A DNA stretch of 64,000 nt from Deltaproteobacteria bacterium (GCA_947445035.1 CANFCK010000010.1:124001-188000); one strand, 5' to 3'; numbered from the stretch's first letter, positions 9,253 to 18,319 are shown. Notes: generated by a model not told the origin, from the letters alone. Numbers and translations are program-made.

Positions 9253-9986
9253 GGGCTGGTTTCCTTTAGGATTCGAGACAACGCAGGGATGGCCCGGGGG
9301 TGACCCGGCGCAATGGAGATGGCGCGTTCGTAGGCGGTGATTGCCGCCGCCCGGTCGCCGGCGGCCTCGCAGGCCGCTCCGAAGTTGTAGCGGGCGTCCG
9401 ACTCTTCGCCGGCCGCGGCCCGGAAGGTCTCCATCGCCTCGTCATAACGATCGAGGCGGACCAGCGCGAACCCGAGGTTGTTGCGGGTGCGCGTCGAAGC
9501 GGGCTCGAGCTGGAGGGCTTCGCGAAGAACCTCGGCCGCCCCCGCGGCATCACCCTGCGCCAGAAGCACAAACCCAAGATTGTTGGCGATGTCAGCGTCG
9601 CGGGGAGCGAGGCGGGCTGCGCGTTTCAGCGACGTGACCGCCTCATCAACCTGGCCACCGTCGGCGAGGACCACGCCGAGCTGGGCCCACCCGTCAGCCT
9701 GGCCCGGGTACCGTTTGGTGACGACGCGAAGCACGCGCTCGGCGTCGTGGTGGAGGCCGCGTTGATGCATCGCGCGACCCTTGGCGATGTCGATCCTGGC
9801 GTCCTTCGCACCCTGTTTGTTCATCTCGCCGATCATGGCCAGGGCCTGTTCGGCCATGCCGTTTTCGAGCATGGTGTCGAGCACGTCGAGCTGCGTTGCG
9901 AGCCGAACGCGCGCGTCGCTGAGGTCGGGACCCGCCTTTGCCAGCGGCGTCGCGAGGGCGACGCTGAGCAAAGCGACCCAGATCAT
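9249..9986 (-). CDS. tadD: TPR protein, Tad pilus assembly TadD-like
   Basis: 245 residues. A signal peptide (MIWVALLSVALATPLAKA) is followed by about five tetratricopeptide repeats, seen as repeated A..LG..L...G...EA patterns: GWAQLGVVLADGGQVDEA, IANNLGFVLLAQGDAAGA, TRNNLGFALVRLDRYDEA and ARYNFGAACEAAGDRAAA. TadD proteins of Tad loci are exported TPR proteins thought to help secretin assembly, and this gene lies in the usual place right after tadC, overlapping it by 4 bases. There is no lipobox, unlike many TadD proteins, so it may be periplasmic rather than anchored. Identity rests on TPR content plus position. Confidence 0.82.
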   Translation of the reverse strand: MIWVALLSVALATPLAKAGPDLSDARVRLATQLDVLDTMLENGMAEQALAMIGEMNKQGAKDARIDIAKGRAMHQRGLHHDAERVLRVVTKRYPGQADGWAQLGVVLADGGQVDEAVTSLKRAARLAPRDADIANNLGFVLLAQGDAAGAAEVLREALQLEPASTRTRNNLGFALVRLDRYDEAMETFRAAAGEESDARYNFGAACEAAGDRAAAITAYERAISIAPGHPRAIPALSRILKETSP

Positions 9987-10990
9987 GGGGTGAGCCCCCT
10001 GTCCTGCGCGGTAGGCAAGAGGATGTTCTTCATCTTGATCGCAGCCGGGCCGAGGAGGACCAAGAGGAGCGTCGGCATGATGAACACGATCATGATCACC
10101 GTCAGCTTCGGGGAGACCTGCGCCGCCTTGGTTTCCGCCCGCTGCATGCGCTTTACGCGGATGTGGCCGCTGTGTACCCGCAGGGCGCGCGCGACGCTGG
10201 AGCCGAAGCGCTCGGCCTGGATGAGCACGTTGACCAACGAGGTCACGTCATCCAAGCCCACCCGTTCCTCCAGGTGGCGCAACGCGTCTACGCGCGCCAC
10301 ACCGGCGGTCACTTCATGGTTGACCAGCTGTAGTTCCTGCGCCAGCTCCGGCGACGCCACCTCGATCTCGTCCGCTACCCGTCGGAAGCCGGCGTCCAGG
10401 CCCAGTCCCGCCTCGACCGCCGATACCAGGAGGTCGAGCGAATCGGGAAAGGACTTCAGAATGGTCTCTTTCCGCTTCTGGACCGTGTTGTAGACGTAAA
10501 GATAGGGCCCGTAGTACCCGATGGCGGCCCCGACCACGAGTCCACCCAGGTATTTGGACAACGCCCGCAATCGGTCGGTCACCGGCATGCTCGCCTGCGC
10601 TGCCTCGGACGCCACGATTTCCGTCCCTTCCGTGCCGAAGCGCTGCGCCCACCAGAGGACCAAGAGGAAGCCGGCTAGCCCCCCGAAGACCAGGCCCAGG
10701 GTCCGGGAAGCGCTGTAGAGCTCCGCGGCATTGCGTCCGCGGATCCCCGCCTGACTCAACCAGCGCCGCGTAACCGCGACCTCCGAGTCCGTGCCCGACG
10801 ACAGCGCCGCCGCGCGACGGGTGATGGTGTGCAGCTTGGTGGGCAGGCCGTCGCGATCGCCGCCGCCTGTGTACTCTGCGAGCCGGTCGCCAGCGCTCTT
10901 GTCGGGGTTGACGAGCTGCCACACCCCCACGCCGAAGCCCAGCGCGGCAGCACCGGTGACACCGATCGCAACGAGCACCGTCGTGTCCAT
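9983..10990 (-). CDS. tadC: Tad pilus inner-membrane platform protein TadC
   Basis: 335 residues, type II secretion F-domain family. Hydrophobic segments are visible at the N-terminus (about 6-27), near 93-115, near 150-170 and at the C-terminus (about 298-320). The soluble F domain lies in between, with DSLDLLVSAVEAGLGLDAGF, the family's '.D.LDLL..ae.G' segment. With TadB it should form the platform that couples the TadA ATPase to pilin extraction from the membrane. Its ATG shares one base with the TGA of tadB (TGATG), and its end overlaps tadD by 4 bases. Confidence 0.9.
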   Translation of the reverse strand: MDTTVLVAIGVTGAAALGFGVGVWQLVNPDKSAGDRLAEYTGGGDRDGLPTKLHTITRRAAALSSGTDSEVAVTRRWLSQAGIRGRNAAELYSASRTLGLVFGGLAGFLLVLWWAQRFGTEGTEIVASEAAQASMPVTDRLRALSKYLGGLVVGAAIGYYGPYLYVYNTVQKRKETILKSFPDSLDLLVSAVEAGLGLDAGFRRVADEIEVASPELAQELQLVNHEVTAGVARVDALRHLEERVGLDDVTSLVNVLIQAERFGSSVARALRVHSGHIRVKRMQRAETKAAQVSPKLTVIMIVFIMPTLLLVLLGPAAIKMKNILLPTAQDRGLTP

Positions 10991-11928
10991 CAGAGTTCAA
11001 CCTTCGCGAGCTCGCGCATAATGAACACCCCGGTGCAAAACCAGATCGCGCCGCCGACGAGCATCAGCTTTCCCAGCGGATCGACGAAAAGCGGCGTGAT
11101 GTACCCCGGGGACAAAACCGTGATGAGCGCGCCGATCACGAAGGGAAGACCGCCAAGAATATAGGCGGTGAACCTTGCCTCCGACGTCAGGGCGCCGACC
11201 TTCCCGTGAAAGACGAATCGTTCGCGGATGGTGTGGGCGATGCCTTGGAGTATCTCCACGAGATTGCCGCCCGTGTCGCGTTGAAGCAGCACTGAGCTGA
11301 CAAAAATGCGAAGGTCGAAGCTCCGTGGGTTGCGGCGACAAAGGTTGTGGAAGCACTCCCGGGTGTCACGACCCAGGTTCTGTTCTTCGAAAACCCGGCC
11401 GAACTCAGACGCGATCGGCTCTGGCATCTCTTCCGCGACCAGCCGCAGGCTCTCGCCCAGCCCGTGACCCGCCTGGAGTGAGCGCGCCAGCAGATCAAGG
11501 CCGTCGGGCAGCTGCTCGGTCAGCCTTGCCACGCGCGCGGCGGCGGCCCGAGACAGGAGCATCACCGGGACGTAGCCGAGCACCACCCCGGTCAGCCCAA
11601 TCGGACCCCGGACAACAACAAAACCGATGAGCATCCCGGCGACGCCCCACAGGAGCATGTTCCGGTACAACGCGTCGATGGTGTACGGCATCCCCGCCGA
11701 GCGCAACGCTTCGTCCAAGAAACCCGCCATCCGGTCGGTCGTCGCCCCGAACCGCAGGAGGGGAGCAGCCTGCCTGTCGCTCAGCACGCCGATTCGTCGC
11801 GACAGCTCCCGTTGGTCCTCTTCTTTTCTCGCCGACAGCGACCAGTACGCGAACTGCCCCATGAGCAAGACGGCGCCGATCAGAAAGGCGATCGCCAGCA
11901 CCAGCGGGATTGTCGACGGATCAGACAT
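10990..11928 (-). CDS. tadB: Tad pilus inner-membrane platform protein TadB
   Basis: 312 residues from ATG 11928; the frame is open further upstream inside tadA, but this start gives [18 protein letters not shown], a proper first membrane helix. Further hydrophobic segments lie near 85-130 and at the C-terminus (about 245-300). The F domain carries LPDGLDLLARSLQAGHGLGE, the characteristic platform motif. It pairs with TadC. The start overlaps the tadA stop by 8 bases (11921-11928) and the stop shares one base with the tadC start. Confidence 0.9.
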   Translation of the reverse strand: MSDPSTIPLVLAIAFLIGAVLLMGQFAYWSLSARKEEDQRELSRRIGVLSDRQAAPLLRFGATTDRMAGFLDEALRSAGMPYTIDALYRNMLLWGVAGMLIGFVVVRGPIGLTGVVLGYVPVMLLSRAAAARVARLTEQLPDGLDLLARSLQAGHGLGESLRLVAEEMPEPIASEFGRVFEEQNLGRDTRECFHNLCRRNPRSFDLRIFVSSVLLQRDTGGNLVEILQGIAHTIRERFVFHGKVGALTSEARFTAYILGGLPFVIGALITVLSPGYITPLFVDPLGKLMLVGGAIWFCTGVFIMRELAKVEL

Positions 11929-13264
11929 CCTGCTCAAACCGGAAGAGCTCATGCGACAGCTCGATGCCGAACTTTTGCAGTCGCGATGCGAACCGCGGGC
12001 GCACGCCGGTGGCCTTGAAGGTGCCCCGTACCCGACCTTCCTCATCCACCGTGCGCTGCTCGAAGGTGAAGATGTCCTGGGTGGTGACGACGTTGCCCTC
12101 CATTCCCACGACCTCTGTCACCGCCAGGATGCGTCGTGTCCCGTCATTCATCCGATCAAGCTGAATGATCACGTCCACCGCCCGAGCGATCATCTCTCGG
12201 ATGTTCTTGTCGGACAAGTTCGGCATGCCCATGCCGACCATGGTTTCCAGTCGGGAAACGGCATCGCGCGTGGTGTTCGCGTGGACAGTGGCCAGCGATC
12301 CATCGTGACCGGTGTTCATCGCCTGGAGCATGTCGATGGCTTCGCTGCCCCGGATCTCGCCGAGGATGATGCGATCCGGCCGCATGCGCAGGCAGTTCTT
12401 CACCAGGTCACGTTGGGTGACCTCTCCCTTGCCCTCGACGTTGGGCGGCCGCGTCTCCAGGCGCACGCAGTGATTCTGCTGGAGTTGGAGCTCTGCGGAG
12501 TCCTCGATGGTGATGATGCGTTCGCCGTCGGGGATAAAACCTGAGAGCACGTTGAGCAACGTCGTCTTTCCGGAGCCGGTACCGCCCGAGATGATGACGT
12601 TGAGCTTGCTGCGAACCACGCCGCGCAGCACCTCCATGATCGGGCGGGGGCAGGACCCCATCGCCACCAGATCCTCGCTGGTGATCTGCCGCGTGCCGAA
12701 CCGGCGAATCGAGACGGCGGGACCTTCCAGCGCCAGGGGCGGGATGATCGCGTTGAACCGGCTGCCATCGGCCAAACGGGCGTCCACCATGGGGCTCGTC
12801 TCGTCGATCCGGCGCCCCACGGCCGATACGATGCGCTCGATGACCTGCATCAGGTGTCGGTTGTCGTGAAAGCGAGCATCAACCCGCTGAAGCAGCCCGC
12901 GCTTTTCAACCCAGACCTGATCGTAGGCGTTGACCAGAATGTCCGACACATCCGGATCCTTCAAAAGCGGCTCAAGCGGCCCGAGACCGAGAATATCGTC
13001 GAGAATCTCCTCGACGAGCCGCTCGCGCTCCATGCGATTGAGGGGCAGCGCGCGGCCTTCCACCTCGATCGTCAGGGTCTCGCGAAGCTTGTCCGCAAGC
13101 TCGTCCCGAGGGGTGGAGCCCACCTGTTCGAAATCGAGAGACTCGATGATCTCATTGTGCAGCGCGCGCTTGATGCGCTCGTACTCCTCCAGATTGGTGG
13201 AGCCCGGCGTCTGCCGGAAACGGGCCTGGGCCCCACGGACACGGTCGATGAGTCGGGAAGACAC
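11921..13264 (-). CDS. tadA: Tad pilus ATPase TadA/CpaF
   Basis: 447 residues, secretion ATPase of the GspE/VirB11 superfamily, CpaF branch. Motifs: an N-terminal CpaF segment ([20 protein letters not shown], 76-95), [18 protein letters not shown], Walker [10 protein letters not shown] (227-235), the Asp box IEDSAELQ (253-260), Walker B LGEIRG (301-306) and the His box [12 protein letters not shown] (319-330). It should power Flp pilus extension, and possibly retraction, from the cytosolic face. It lacks the tetracysteine zinc motif of GspE, as expected for this branch. It lies 7 bases after cpaE. Confidence 0.96.
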   Translation of the reverse strand: MSSRLIDRVRGAQARFRQTPGSTNLEEYERIKRALHNEIIESLDFEQVGSTPRDELADKLRETLTIEVEGRALPLNRMERERLVEEILDDILGLGPLEPLLKDPDVSDILVNAYDQVWVEKRGLLQRVDARFHDNRHLMQVIERIVSAVGRRIDETSPMVDARLADGSRFNAIIPPLALEGPAVSIRRFGTRQITSEDLVAMGSCPRPIMEVLRGVVRSKLNVIISGGTGSGKTTLLNVLSGFIPDGERIITIEDSAELQLQQNHCVRLETRPPNVEGKGEVTQRDLVKNCLRMRPDRIILGEIRGSEAIDMLQAMNTGHDGSLATVHANTTRDAVSRLETMVGMGMPNLSDKNIREMIARAVDVIIQLDRMNDGTRRILAVTEVVGMEGNVVTTQDIFTFEQRTVDEEGRVRGTFKATGVRPRFASRLQKFGIELSHELFRFEQDV

Positions 13265-13271
13265 GGCTACC

Positions 13272-14459
13272 TCAGCGGCCGAAAAGCCGGCTCATTAAGC
13301 TTTGTGGTTTGGAATCGTCCGCCATTTCGTCGCCGGTGAGCAAGCCCACCAGCCGGCCGACGTCGCGTGCGCCTTCGCACTTTTTGTCGAACTCGCGAAG
13401 CAGAACCCCTTCCGCGACGGCGCGGAGGGCTTGCCGCTCATCACATACCGTCGCATCCACTTTCCACCCGAGGTTCTGCTCGATCTCCGCCAGGCTGACT
13501 TGCGCGGTCTTACGGTCCCACCGGTTCACGACCAGGCGGATGCGGTCCCGCTCCAGGCCGAGCTTGTCGATGAACTGGAGGCGGCGCCAAGCGTCTTTGA
13601 CACTGGGGATGTCCGGGGTGGTGATCACCACGACATGATCGGCCACGGTTACCGCGGTGACTGACGCCTCGTCGAGTGACGCGCCCAGGTCGGCGAGCAC
13701 GTACTGGTAAGAACGGGACGCCGCCGTCAGCACGCGCATCACCAAGTCTCCGCGCGGCTCCTCGCGCGTGTCCAGCTCTGTCGGCTGGCCCAGGACGTGC
13801 ACCTTGCTGGCATGAATGGCGACGCTACCCGCCAACATGCGTTCGTCCAAGCGCCCGATGTTTCGAAACACGTCCGCGATCGACTGGTTGACGGTCAGGT
13901 CAAGGAATGCAGCGATGTCCCCCATCGCGAAGTCCAAGTCCACCACACACACGCGATGGACCGGGCTCAATTCTCCGGCGAGATTGACCGAAAGAAAGCT
14001 GGTTCCAACCCCGCCCTTGGCCCCCCACATCGCGATCACGTCACCCGCATCTTCGTCGCGGTCGCCCGACCACGTGGCCTCGTGGACGGCCTGCCGCAAA
14101 AGCTCTGCGTCGGCCGGCAATACGACGAATTCTCGATAGCCCGCCCGCATCGCCGAGCGAATCCGGTCCGGATCCGCGCCGCTGCTCAGCGCGACCAGGT
14201 GCACCTTGGATCCCGCCTCGGCAAACAACAACGGCGCCAATCGCACCGCCTCTTCGGGGTCGGCGTCAAACCCGGTGACGACCACGTCCGGGCGCTGCCG
14301 GCGCACCGCAGCAACCGCATCCTCGTACGCGACGGGTACAGCGGAGAGCACCGCCTCGGTCCCGAGGGTCTCTCGCACCTGGCCCATCGCGCGGGCATCC
14401 ACCCCGACAACCAGGACGGACGCCGCGTTGGACGGCGAGTTGGGGTGAGTCGGCCGCAT
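13272..14459 (-). CDS. cpaE: Tad pilus localisation ATPase CpaE/TadZ
   Basis: 395 residues. The N-terminal ~130 residues look like a receiver-type domain (VLVVGVDARAMGQ, then PDVVVTGFDAD and FVVLPAD) that keeps an Asp in the acceptor region. The C-terminal part is a MinD/ParA-type ATPase with deviant Walker A GAKGGVGTS (146-154) and DLDFAMGD (174-181). CpaE/TadZ proteins place the Tad machine at the cell pole or another focus. The Walker A lacks the usual second Lys before Thr, as is common in this family. It lies 2 bases after cpaC and 7 bases before tadA. Confidence 0.92.
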   Translation of the reverse strand: MRPTHPNSPSNAASVLVVGVDARAMGQVRETLGTEAVLSAVPVAYEDAVAAVRRQRPDVVVTGFDADPEEAVRLAPLLFAEAGSKVHLVALSSGADPDRIRSAMRAGYREFVVLPADAELLRQAVHEATWSGDRDEDAGDVIAMWGAKGGVGTSFLSVNLAGELSPVHRVCVVDLDFAMGDIAAFLDLTVNQSIADVFRNIGRLDERMLAGSVAIHASKVHVLGQPTELDTREEPRGDLVMRVLTAASRSYQYVLADLGASLDEASVTAVTVADHVVVITTPDIPSVKDAWRRLQFIDKLGLERDRIRLVVNRWDRKTAQVSLAEIEQNLGWKVDATVCDERQALRAVAEGVLLREFDKKCEGARDVGRLVGLLTGDEMADDSKPQSLMSRLFGR

Positions 14460-14461
14460 GC

Positions 14462-15835
14462 CTAGCGCTTCATCCCGTACGCCCCGGTGGGCTGCGCGCT
14501 ACGGCTTCCCGACTCGGTCAGCTGGCCCATCATAAAGAGCTCGAAGTCATTCGGGTTGTAGCCCTCACTCGCTCCCGGGGGGGCGGGGACCTCGCCAGCG
14601 GCCATCGGTCTGACCAACGTCGGCGTCACGAAGACCACCAGCTCCGTCTCCTTCCGCTCGTGGCGGACGTACCGGAACAGGGCACCGATGATGGGGAGAT
14701 CACCGAGCAAGGGAACCACTGCGCGGGTGGACTCGATGCGTTCATCCAACATCCCCGCCATCGCGAACGTCTTGCCGCTCTCGATGCGAAGCTGGGTCTT
14801 GATCTTGCGAGACTGCATACCCGGAATCTCGATACCGGCGATGCGGGTGGAGGTATTGGGATCGACGTCCGAGACCTCCACGTAGGTGCGTACGTCGATG
14901 AGCTCTCCCGCAAGCACCGTTGGAACAAACACCAGCTTGACGCCGTACTCTTTGTACTCGATGGTGATGCGGTTGCCGACCTGTGCCACGGGCACCGGAA
15001 CCTCGCCGCCGATAAGCGCTTCCGCTTGCTGGCCCGACAACGCCACCAGCGTGGGCTGAGCGAGCGTCTTCGCCAACGAGTACTGCTCCAAAACCGAGAG
15101 GACGCTTGCGATGTTGACGGCCCCGGTCACCATTCCCACAATGTTGAACGCCTCGGCGGACGTCGCCTGACTGAGCCCGGAGTTGATGTTGGGCACGGCG
15201 TCTGCGGACCAGATCCGGGTGTCGTAGGCCGCAGTGTTCGTCGGCGTCTGGATGCCACCGAAGACCGTCCCGACCCCGCCGATCGCGTTGAGCCCCAACT
15301 CCCGGAGGCCCGACCGACTCAGCTCGGCAAACACCACCTTCAACTGCACTTGGTGATCGCCGGTAACGGCCATCAGGTTGATGAACTCCTTGTCGTACAC
15401 CCTGGAGATCGCCGCGATCCGTTCCAAGGTGTCCATGTCGGACACCGTGCCTTCGACCACCAGTCGATCGCGAAGGGCATAGACCTTCGGCGGTTCCCCC
15501 CCCCGAACGGTTTCCCGAATGCGACGCTCCATATCGCTAAGATCATTGGTGACAATGACCCGATACGCCTTCGGGTGGGCTTCGTCACCACGGAACCAAA
15601 CATAAAGATCGGTGTTGCCGATCTGGAGCCCGCGAACCTGGTATTGGCCCTCTTCGAGCAGGCGAATCTCCGCTACGGCCGGGTCGCTGAGCAGCACCCG
15701 GGCGATCACGCGGCCTTCGTTCTTGATGACGGACATCCCCACCCCGGCGTCAATGACGCCGGCGACTTCCGCGGCGTAGGCAGCCGGCGAGGCGAGGGCC
15801 AAAAGCGAGGCCGCGGCAACGGGACACCAACTCAT
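14462..15835 (-). CDS. cpaC: Tad pilus outer-membrane secretin CpaC/RcpA
   Basis: 457 residues. Signal peptide to about residue 22 (ASPAAYAAE). The pilus-type N-terminal domain follows (VIKNEGRVIARVLLSDPAVA, 36-55, then GLQIGNTDLYVW), a BON-like region (VEGTVSDMDTLERIA) and the secretin core from about 240 to 430 with LAQPTLVALSGQQAEALIGG and the GDLPIIGALFR signature near the end. It should form the gated channel through which the Flp pilus leaves the outer membrane. Its start overlaps the cpaB stop by 4 bases (ATGA, 15832-15835). Confidence 0.95.
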   Translation of the reverse strand: MSWCPVAAASLLALASPAAYAAEVAGVIDAGVGMSVIKNEGRVIARVLLSDPAVAEIRLLEEGQYQVRGLQIGNTDLYVWFRGDEAHPKAYRVIVTNDLSDMERRIRETVRGGEPPKVYALRDRLVVEGTVSDMDTLERIAAISRVYDKEFINLMAVTGDHQVQLKVVFAELSRSGLRELGLNAIGGVGTVFGGIQTPTNTAAYDTRIWSADAVPNINSGLSQATSAEAFNIVGMVTGAVNIASVLSVLEQYSLAKTLAQPTLVALSGQQAEALIGGEVPVPVAQVGNRITIEYKEYGVKLVFVPTVLAGELIDVRTYVEVSDVDPNTSTRIAGIEIPGMQSRKIKTQLRIESGKTFAMAGMLDERIESTRAVVPLLGDLPIIGALFRYVRHERKETELVVFVTPTLVRPMAAGEVPAPPGASEGYNPNDFELFMMGQLTESGSRSAQPTGAYGMKR

Positions 15836-16830
15836 TGATTCTCCCTCTTCTTCTTTCCGCCGTTGGTTTCTGTCGTGCCATCAGGACCAAACTTCACGTC
15901 CGTTCGGTCCGAGCCCTGGATGATCACCGCCCCCGGCCCCGTCGGGAGCGTTTCGGCGCGAATCACAGTCGGACGCACCGCCGCCGGTGCAGTGGGGAAC
16001 GCAATCAACGTATTCGAGGTCTTAACCCCACTGTCCGCGTACGGCATGGTGTCGATGTCGCTACGCAAAACCACATAGATGTCGCCCTGTGCCACCGCCA
16101 AGGCCAGCTTTTCCGCCTCGTCCGGTGTCACCTCAAGGGTGATGCTCGGCTTCAGCCGCCGCGCAGCGTTGTCCTTGCCCTCCTTCTTCTTCAGTTCGAC
16201 CTTCTTGCCGTCCGCGGTGTTGACCACCTTCTTTTCCGCGGTCGTCGTCCCAAGCGGATCGTTGAGCGAACCGCCCACCGCCAGCACACGAATCGACTGC
16301 AGAATGGTGTCGGTCACCCACTTGGCCGACGCCACAGACGTCTCTTCGGGCTTGATGGTCACGATAATGTCTACGTAGTTCCCCGGGTGCAAAAGCCCCG
16401 CCACCGCGTCCTCGGTGTTGGTGGCCACCGTCATCGCTCGTTTTCCGGGCTGAACGATGGCGTTGAGGCCGATCCCGGCGTCCGGACGGGCGATTCGTTC
16501 GTCGCGAATGGGCTCGCTGGTGAGAATCCGTTCGCGCGGGGTGCGCCCGATGACGTCCTCGAGTTTGGAGAACGTCGTTTCTTCGGGAACGCTGCCAGGC
16601 ACCATGGGCACGACGACCACATCCTGTTCGGAGATCGGCAGACCGACCAAAAGGTCACGCGAGGCGACGACCACGTCGAGCGTTTCTTTGGGACGCGTCG
16701 CTTCGGTAAGCTGGTCCTGCTTCGACTTGATGATCCGAAAGACCAATCCCGACGCGACCAGCGCCAAAAGGACTGAGCCCACCAAGAAGAGGCCCGCCCG
16801 CGCGCGCCCTGGATTCTGCTGCCTCTGCAT
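15832..16830 (-). CDS. cpaB: Tad pilus assembly protein CpaB/RcpC
   Basis: 332 residues with one N-terminal membrane helix (about 13-33) and a periplasmic part containing an SAF domain (VVVASRDLLVGLPISEQD, roughly 50-67) followed by the RcpC core (PGKRAMTVATNTEDAVAGLL, then HPGNYVDIIVT). CpaB/RcpC works with the secretin, probably in gating or periplasmic stabilisation. An unusual Lys-rich insert (DGKKVELKKKEGKDNAARR) lies near residue 210. It is the first gene after the terminator behind flp and the first of a run in which neighbouring genes overlap or lie within 7 bases. Confidence 0.92.
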   Translation of the reverse strand: MQRQQNPGRARAGLFLVGSVLLALVASGLVFRIIKSKQDQLTEATRPKETLDVVVASRDLLVGLPISEQDVVVVPMVPGSVPEETTFSKLEDVIGRTPRERILTSEPIRDERIARPDAGIGLNAIVQPGKRAMTVATNTEDAVAGLLHPGNYVDIIVTIKPEETSVASAKWVTDTILQSIRVLAVGGSLNDPLGTTTAEKKVVNTADGKKVELKKKEGKDNAARRLKPSITLEVTPDEAEKLALAVAQGDIYVVLRSDIDTMPYADSGVKTSNTLIAFPTAPAAVRPTVIRAETLPTGPGAVIIQGSDRTDVKFGPDGTTETNGGKKKRENQ

Positions 16831-16869
16831 CTGCGACTACTCCGTAGGACGGGTGCCCACCTGTATCCC

Positions 16870-16909
16870 AAAAAAAAACAAGGGCGAGCGACCTTTCGGC
16901 CGCCCGCCC
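16870..16909 (-). terminator. strong intrinsic terminator between flp and cpaB
   Basis: On the minus strand a 12-base-pair stem (plus-strand arms 16882-16893 and 16898-16909) closes over a GAAA tetraloop, with two G-U pairs, and is followed two bases later by nine T residues (plus-strand A run 16870-16878, with the short interruption at 16879). It lies 16 bases after the flp stop and 40 bases before the cpaB start. It should end most flp transcripts and let a minority read through, giving much more pilin than machine. Confidence 0.9.
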
Positions 16910-16925
16910 AGGTGGCTACGGCCGA

Positions 16926-17093
16926 TTAGCCCGCAGCGCTGTCGACGGCGTCGGAGATTTGGGAGAACAGGCTGTCGAGGCTGTCACCGAGGGCGGTAAG
17001 CGCAACGATGATCGCGACGGCGACGAGGCCCGCGATGAGGCCGTACTCGATGGCAGTGGCGCCGGTTTCGTCCTGAATGAGCTGCTTGAGCAT
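16926..17093 (-). CDS. flp: Flp/Fap-type pilin, major pilin of the Tad pilus
   Basis: 55 residues, too short for usual ORF cut-offs. It begins MLKQLIQDETG, then ATAIEYGLIAGLVAVAIIVA. That is the class IVb prepilin pattern: a short positive leader, cleavage expected after Gly11, and a hydrophobic helix carrying Glu at +5 and the Flp motif Tyr at +6. The hydrophilic tail is DSLDSLFSQISDAVDSAAG. A GTGAGGA ribosome site lies about 7 bases before ATG 17093. No prepilin peptidase gene (cpaA/tadV) lies in the window, so it must be elsewhere. The gene has its own intrinsic terminator. Confidence 0.95.
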   Translation of the reverse strand: MLKQLIQDETGATAIEYGLIAGLVAVAIIVALTALGDSLDSLFSQISDAVDSAAG

Positions 17094-17140
17094 TGGGAGT
17101 TCCTCACGGGAGTTTAGTTGGAAGCCTTTGTGGCTGACTC

Positions 17141-17169
17141 AGCATAGCGCAGATTCTAAAAACCCAAAA
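17141..17169 (-). promoter_or_regulatory. possible flp promoter
   Basis: On the minus strand, TTTTGG (17164-17169) and TATGCT (17141-17146) are separated by 17 bases, about 48 bases before the flp start, in an AT-rich stretch that stands out from the surrounding high-GC DNA. The -10 matches TATAAT at 4 of 6; the -35 is poor. Offered as the best candidate for a promoter that must exist here. Confidence 0.35.
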
Positions 17170-17178
17170 ATCGTAAAC

Positions 17179-17215
17179 AAAAAAAAAGACCCAAAAGGGA
17201 GGACCGCGGTCGCGT
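17179..17215 (-). terminator. possible weak terminator after the RNase D gene
   Basis: On the minus strand, downstream of the 17226 stop, a short GACC/GGTC stem with an inner CCC-TTTT-GGG is followed at once by nine T residues (plus A run 17179-17187). The stem is weak, so this is a plausible rather than a strong intrinsic terminator; it would insulate flp from its upstream neighbour. Confidence 0.35.
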
Positions 17216-17225
17216 GGCGAGGGCC

Positions 17226-18311
17226 TCAAACAAGGCGACCGCCACGCGCGATCACCTTGTTGCCTACCAGGAAATCCTGAAACGGACCCCCTAGCGCCGC
17301 CACCCTCCAGCCGACTGCAGCCGAACCATCAAGAATATGATCCACCTCACATTCTCGGCAAACGTACTCGGCGGCAACCCCCGCAGCCTCGCCAGAAATT
17401 CGAGCCGCGAGCCGAACGGCGTCGGCGTCTGCCCCGCGACGTGGGGCTCGGGGCGCAGCCGTCGTCGTTGCCCGCGCCAGGACAGCAAGCAACTCCTGCC
17501 CGTGCTGCCGCCACACCTGGGAAGGCATTCGCCGGTTTTCCCGAAACCCGTCGAGGGTGTCGGGCCGCCGGCGGGCCAGGTCGAAGAGCATCGCGTCCGC
17601 GACGACGTGTCCTGGCGCGTTGTCCAATGCCCGCGCCTTCGCCTCGCGCCAAGCCGCCAGTTCACAAAGGGCCGCGCGCTCCGGGGCCCCAAGCAGGTGG
17701 GCTCCAGGAATGCGGCGCCAGAGGTCGGCGTCGTCGGGCGGCGCCAGCGCGATCGTGAGGGATTCGCTGAGGGCCGCCTGTGCGAACGCGGCGTTGCCAA
17801 ACGCGGCCACGCGCGCCTCGAGTCCTTGCGCGAGCGCGTCCAGGAGTAGGACGTCATCGCTCGCATACCGGAGTTGATCTTCGCTCAAGGGGCGCCGGGA
17901 CCAGTCCGACAGCGTCGCCTGCTTGTCGATCTCCCGACCGAGGACCGCTGCCACGATATCCTGGAGTCGCCTCGGCCAGCCGAGGCCCGCGAACGCCGCG
18001 AGAATCTGCGTGTCGATCACACGGGCCGGGGTCGCCGCGCAGTGGCGGCGCAACAACTGAAGGTCAGCGGCGCCCCCGTGCATCAGCAGGGTTCGCGTGG
18101 AAAGTGCAGGTCCAAGTTTGGTCATGTCCACAGGGCCGAGCGGGTCGACGAGCAAGACCTCCCCTTCGTCCGCCCTGAGCTGCAGCAACATGATCTTCGG
18201 AAAATAGGCTTTTTCAGGGTGAAACTCGGTGTCGACCGAGATTCGTGAGCACGACTCCAGGTCCCGCAGATGGACTGCGAGTTCCTCGTCGGTTCGGATC
18301 AGGCAGGCCAT
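17226..18311 (-). CDS. rnd: ribonuclease D
   Basis: 361 residues, DEDDy 3'-5' exoribonuclease that trims tRNA 3' ends in the cytosol. Catalytic residues visible: Asp27 and Glu29 in VDTEF, Asp83 in AADLQLL, and Tyr149/Asp153 in YASDDV. An HRDC-type helical domain follows (about 205-285, with AWREAKARALDNAPGHVV). The last ~60 residues, including two Cys (YVCRECEVDH), are less typical. The start is fixed by MACLIRTDEEL at 18311, 26 bases from the divergent start at 18338. Confidence 0.9.
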   Translation of the reverse strand: MACLIRTDEELAVHLRDLESCSRISVDTEFHPEKAYFPKIMLLQLRADEGEVLLVDPLGPVDMTKLGPALSTRTLLMHGGAADLQLLRRHCAATPARVIDTQILAAFAGLGWPRRLQDIVAAVLGREIDKQATLSDWSRRPLSEDQLRYASDDVLLLDALAQGLEARVAAFGNAAFAQAALSESLTIALAPPDDADLWRRIPGAHLLGAPERAALCELAAWREAKARALDNAPGHVVADAMLFDLARRRPDTLDGFRENRRMPSQVWRQHGQELLAVLARATTTAAPRAPRRGADADAVRLAARISGEAAGVAAEYVCRECEVDHILDGSAAVGWRVAALGGPFQDFLVGNKVIARGGRLV

Positions 18312-18319
18312 GCTCCGCC

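Noticed and set aside
16916..17107. 63-codon minus-strand frame over the pilin gene
   Set aside because: A different frame from the Flp pilin; Ser/Arg-rich shadow.
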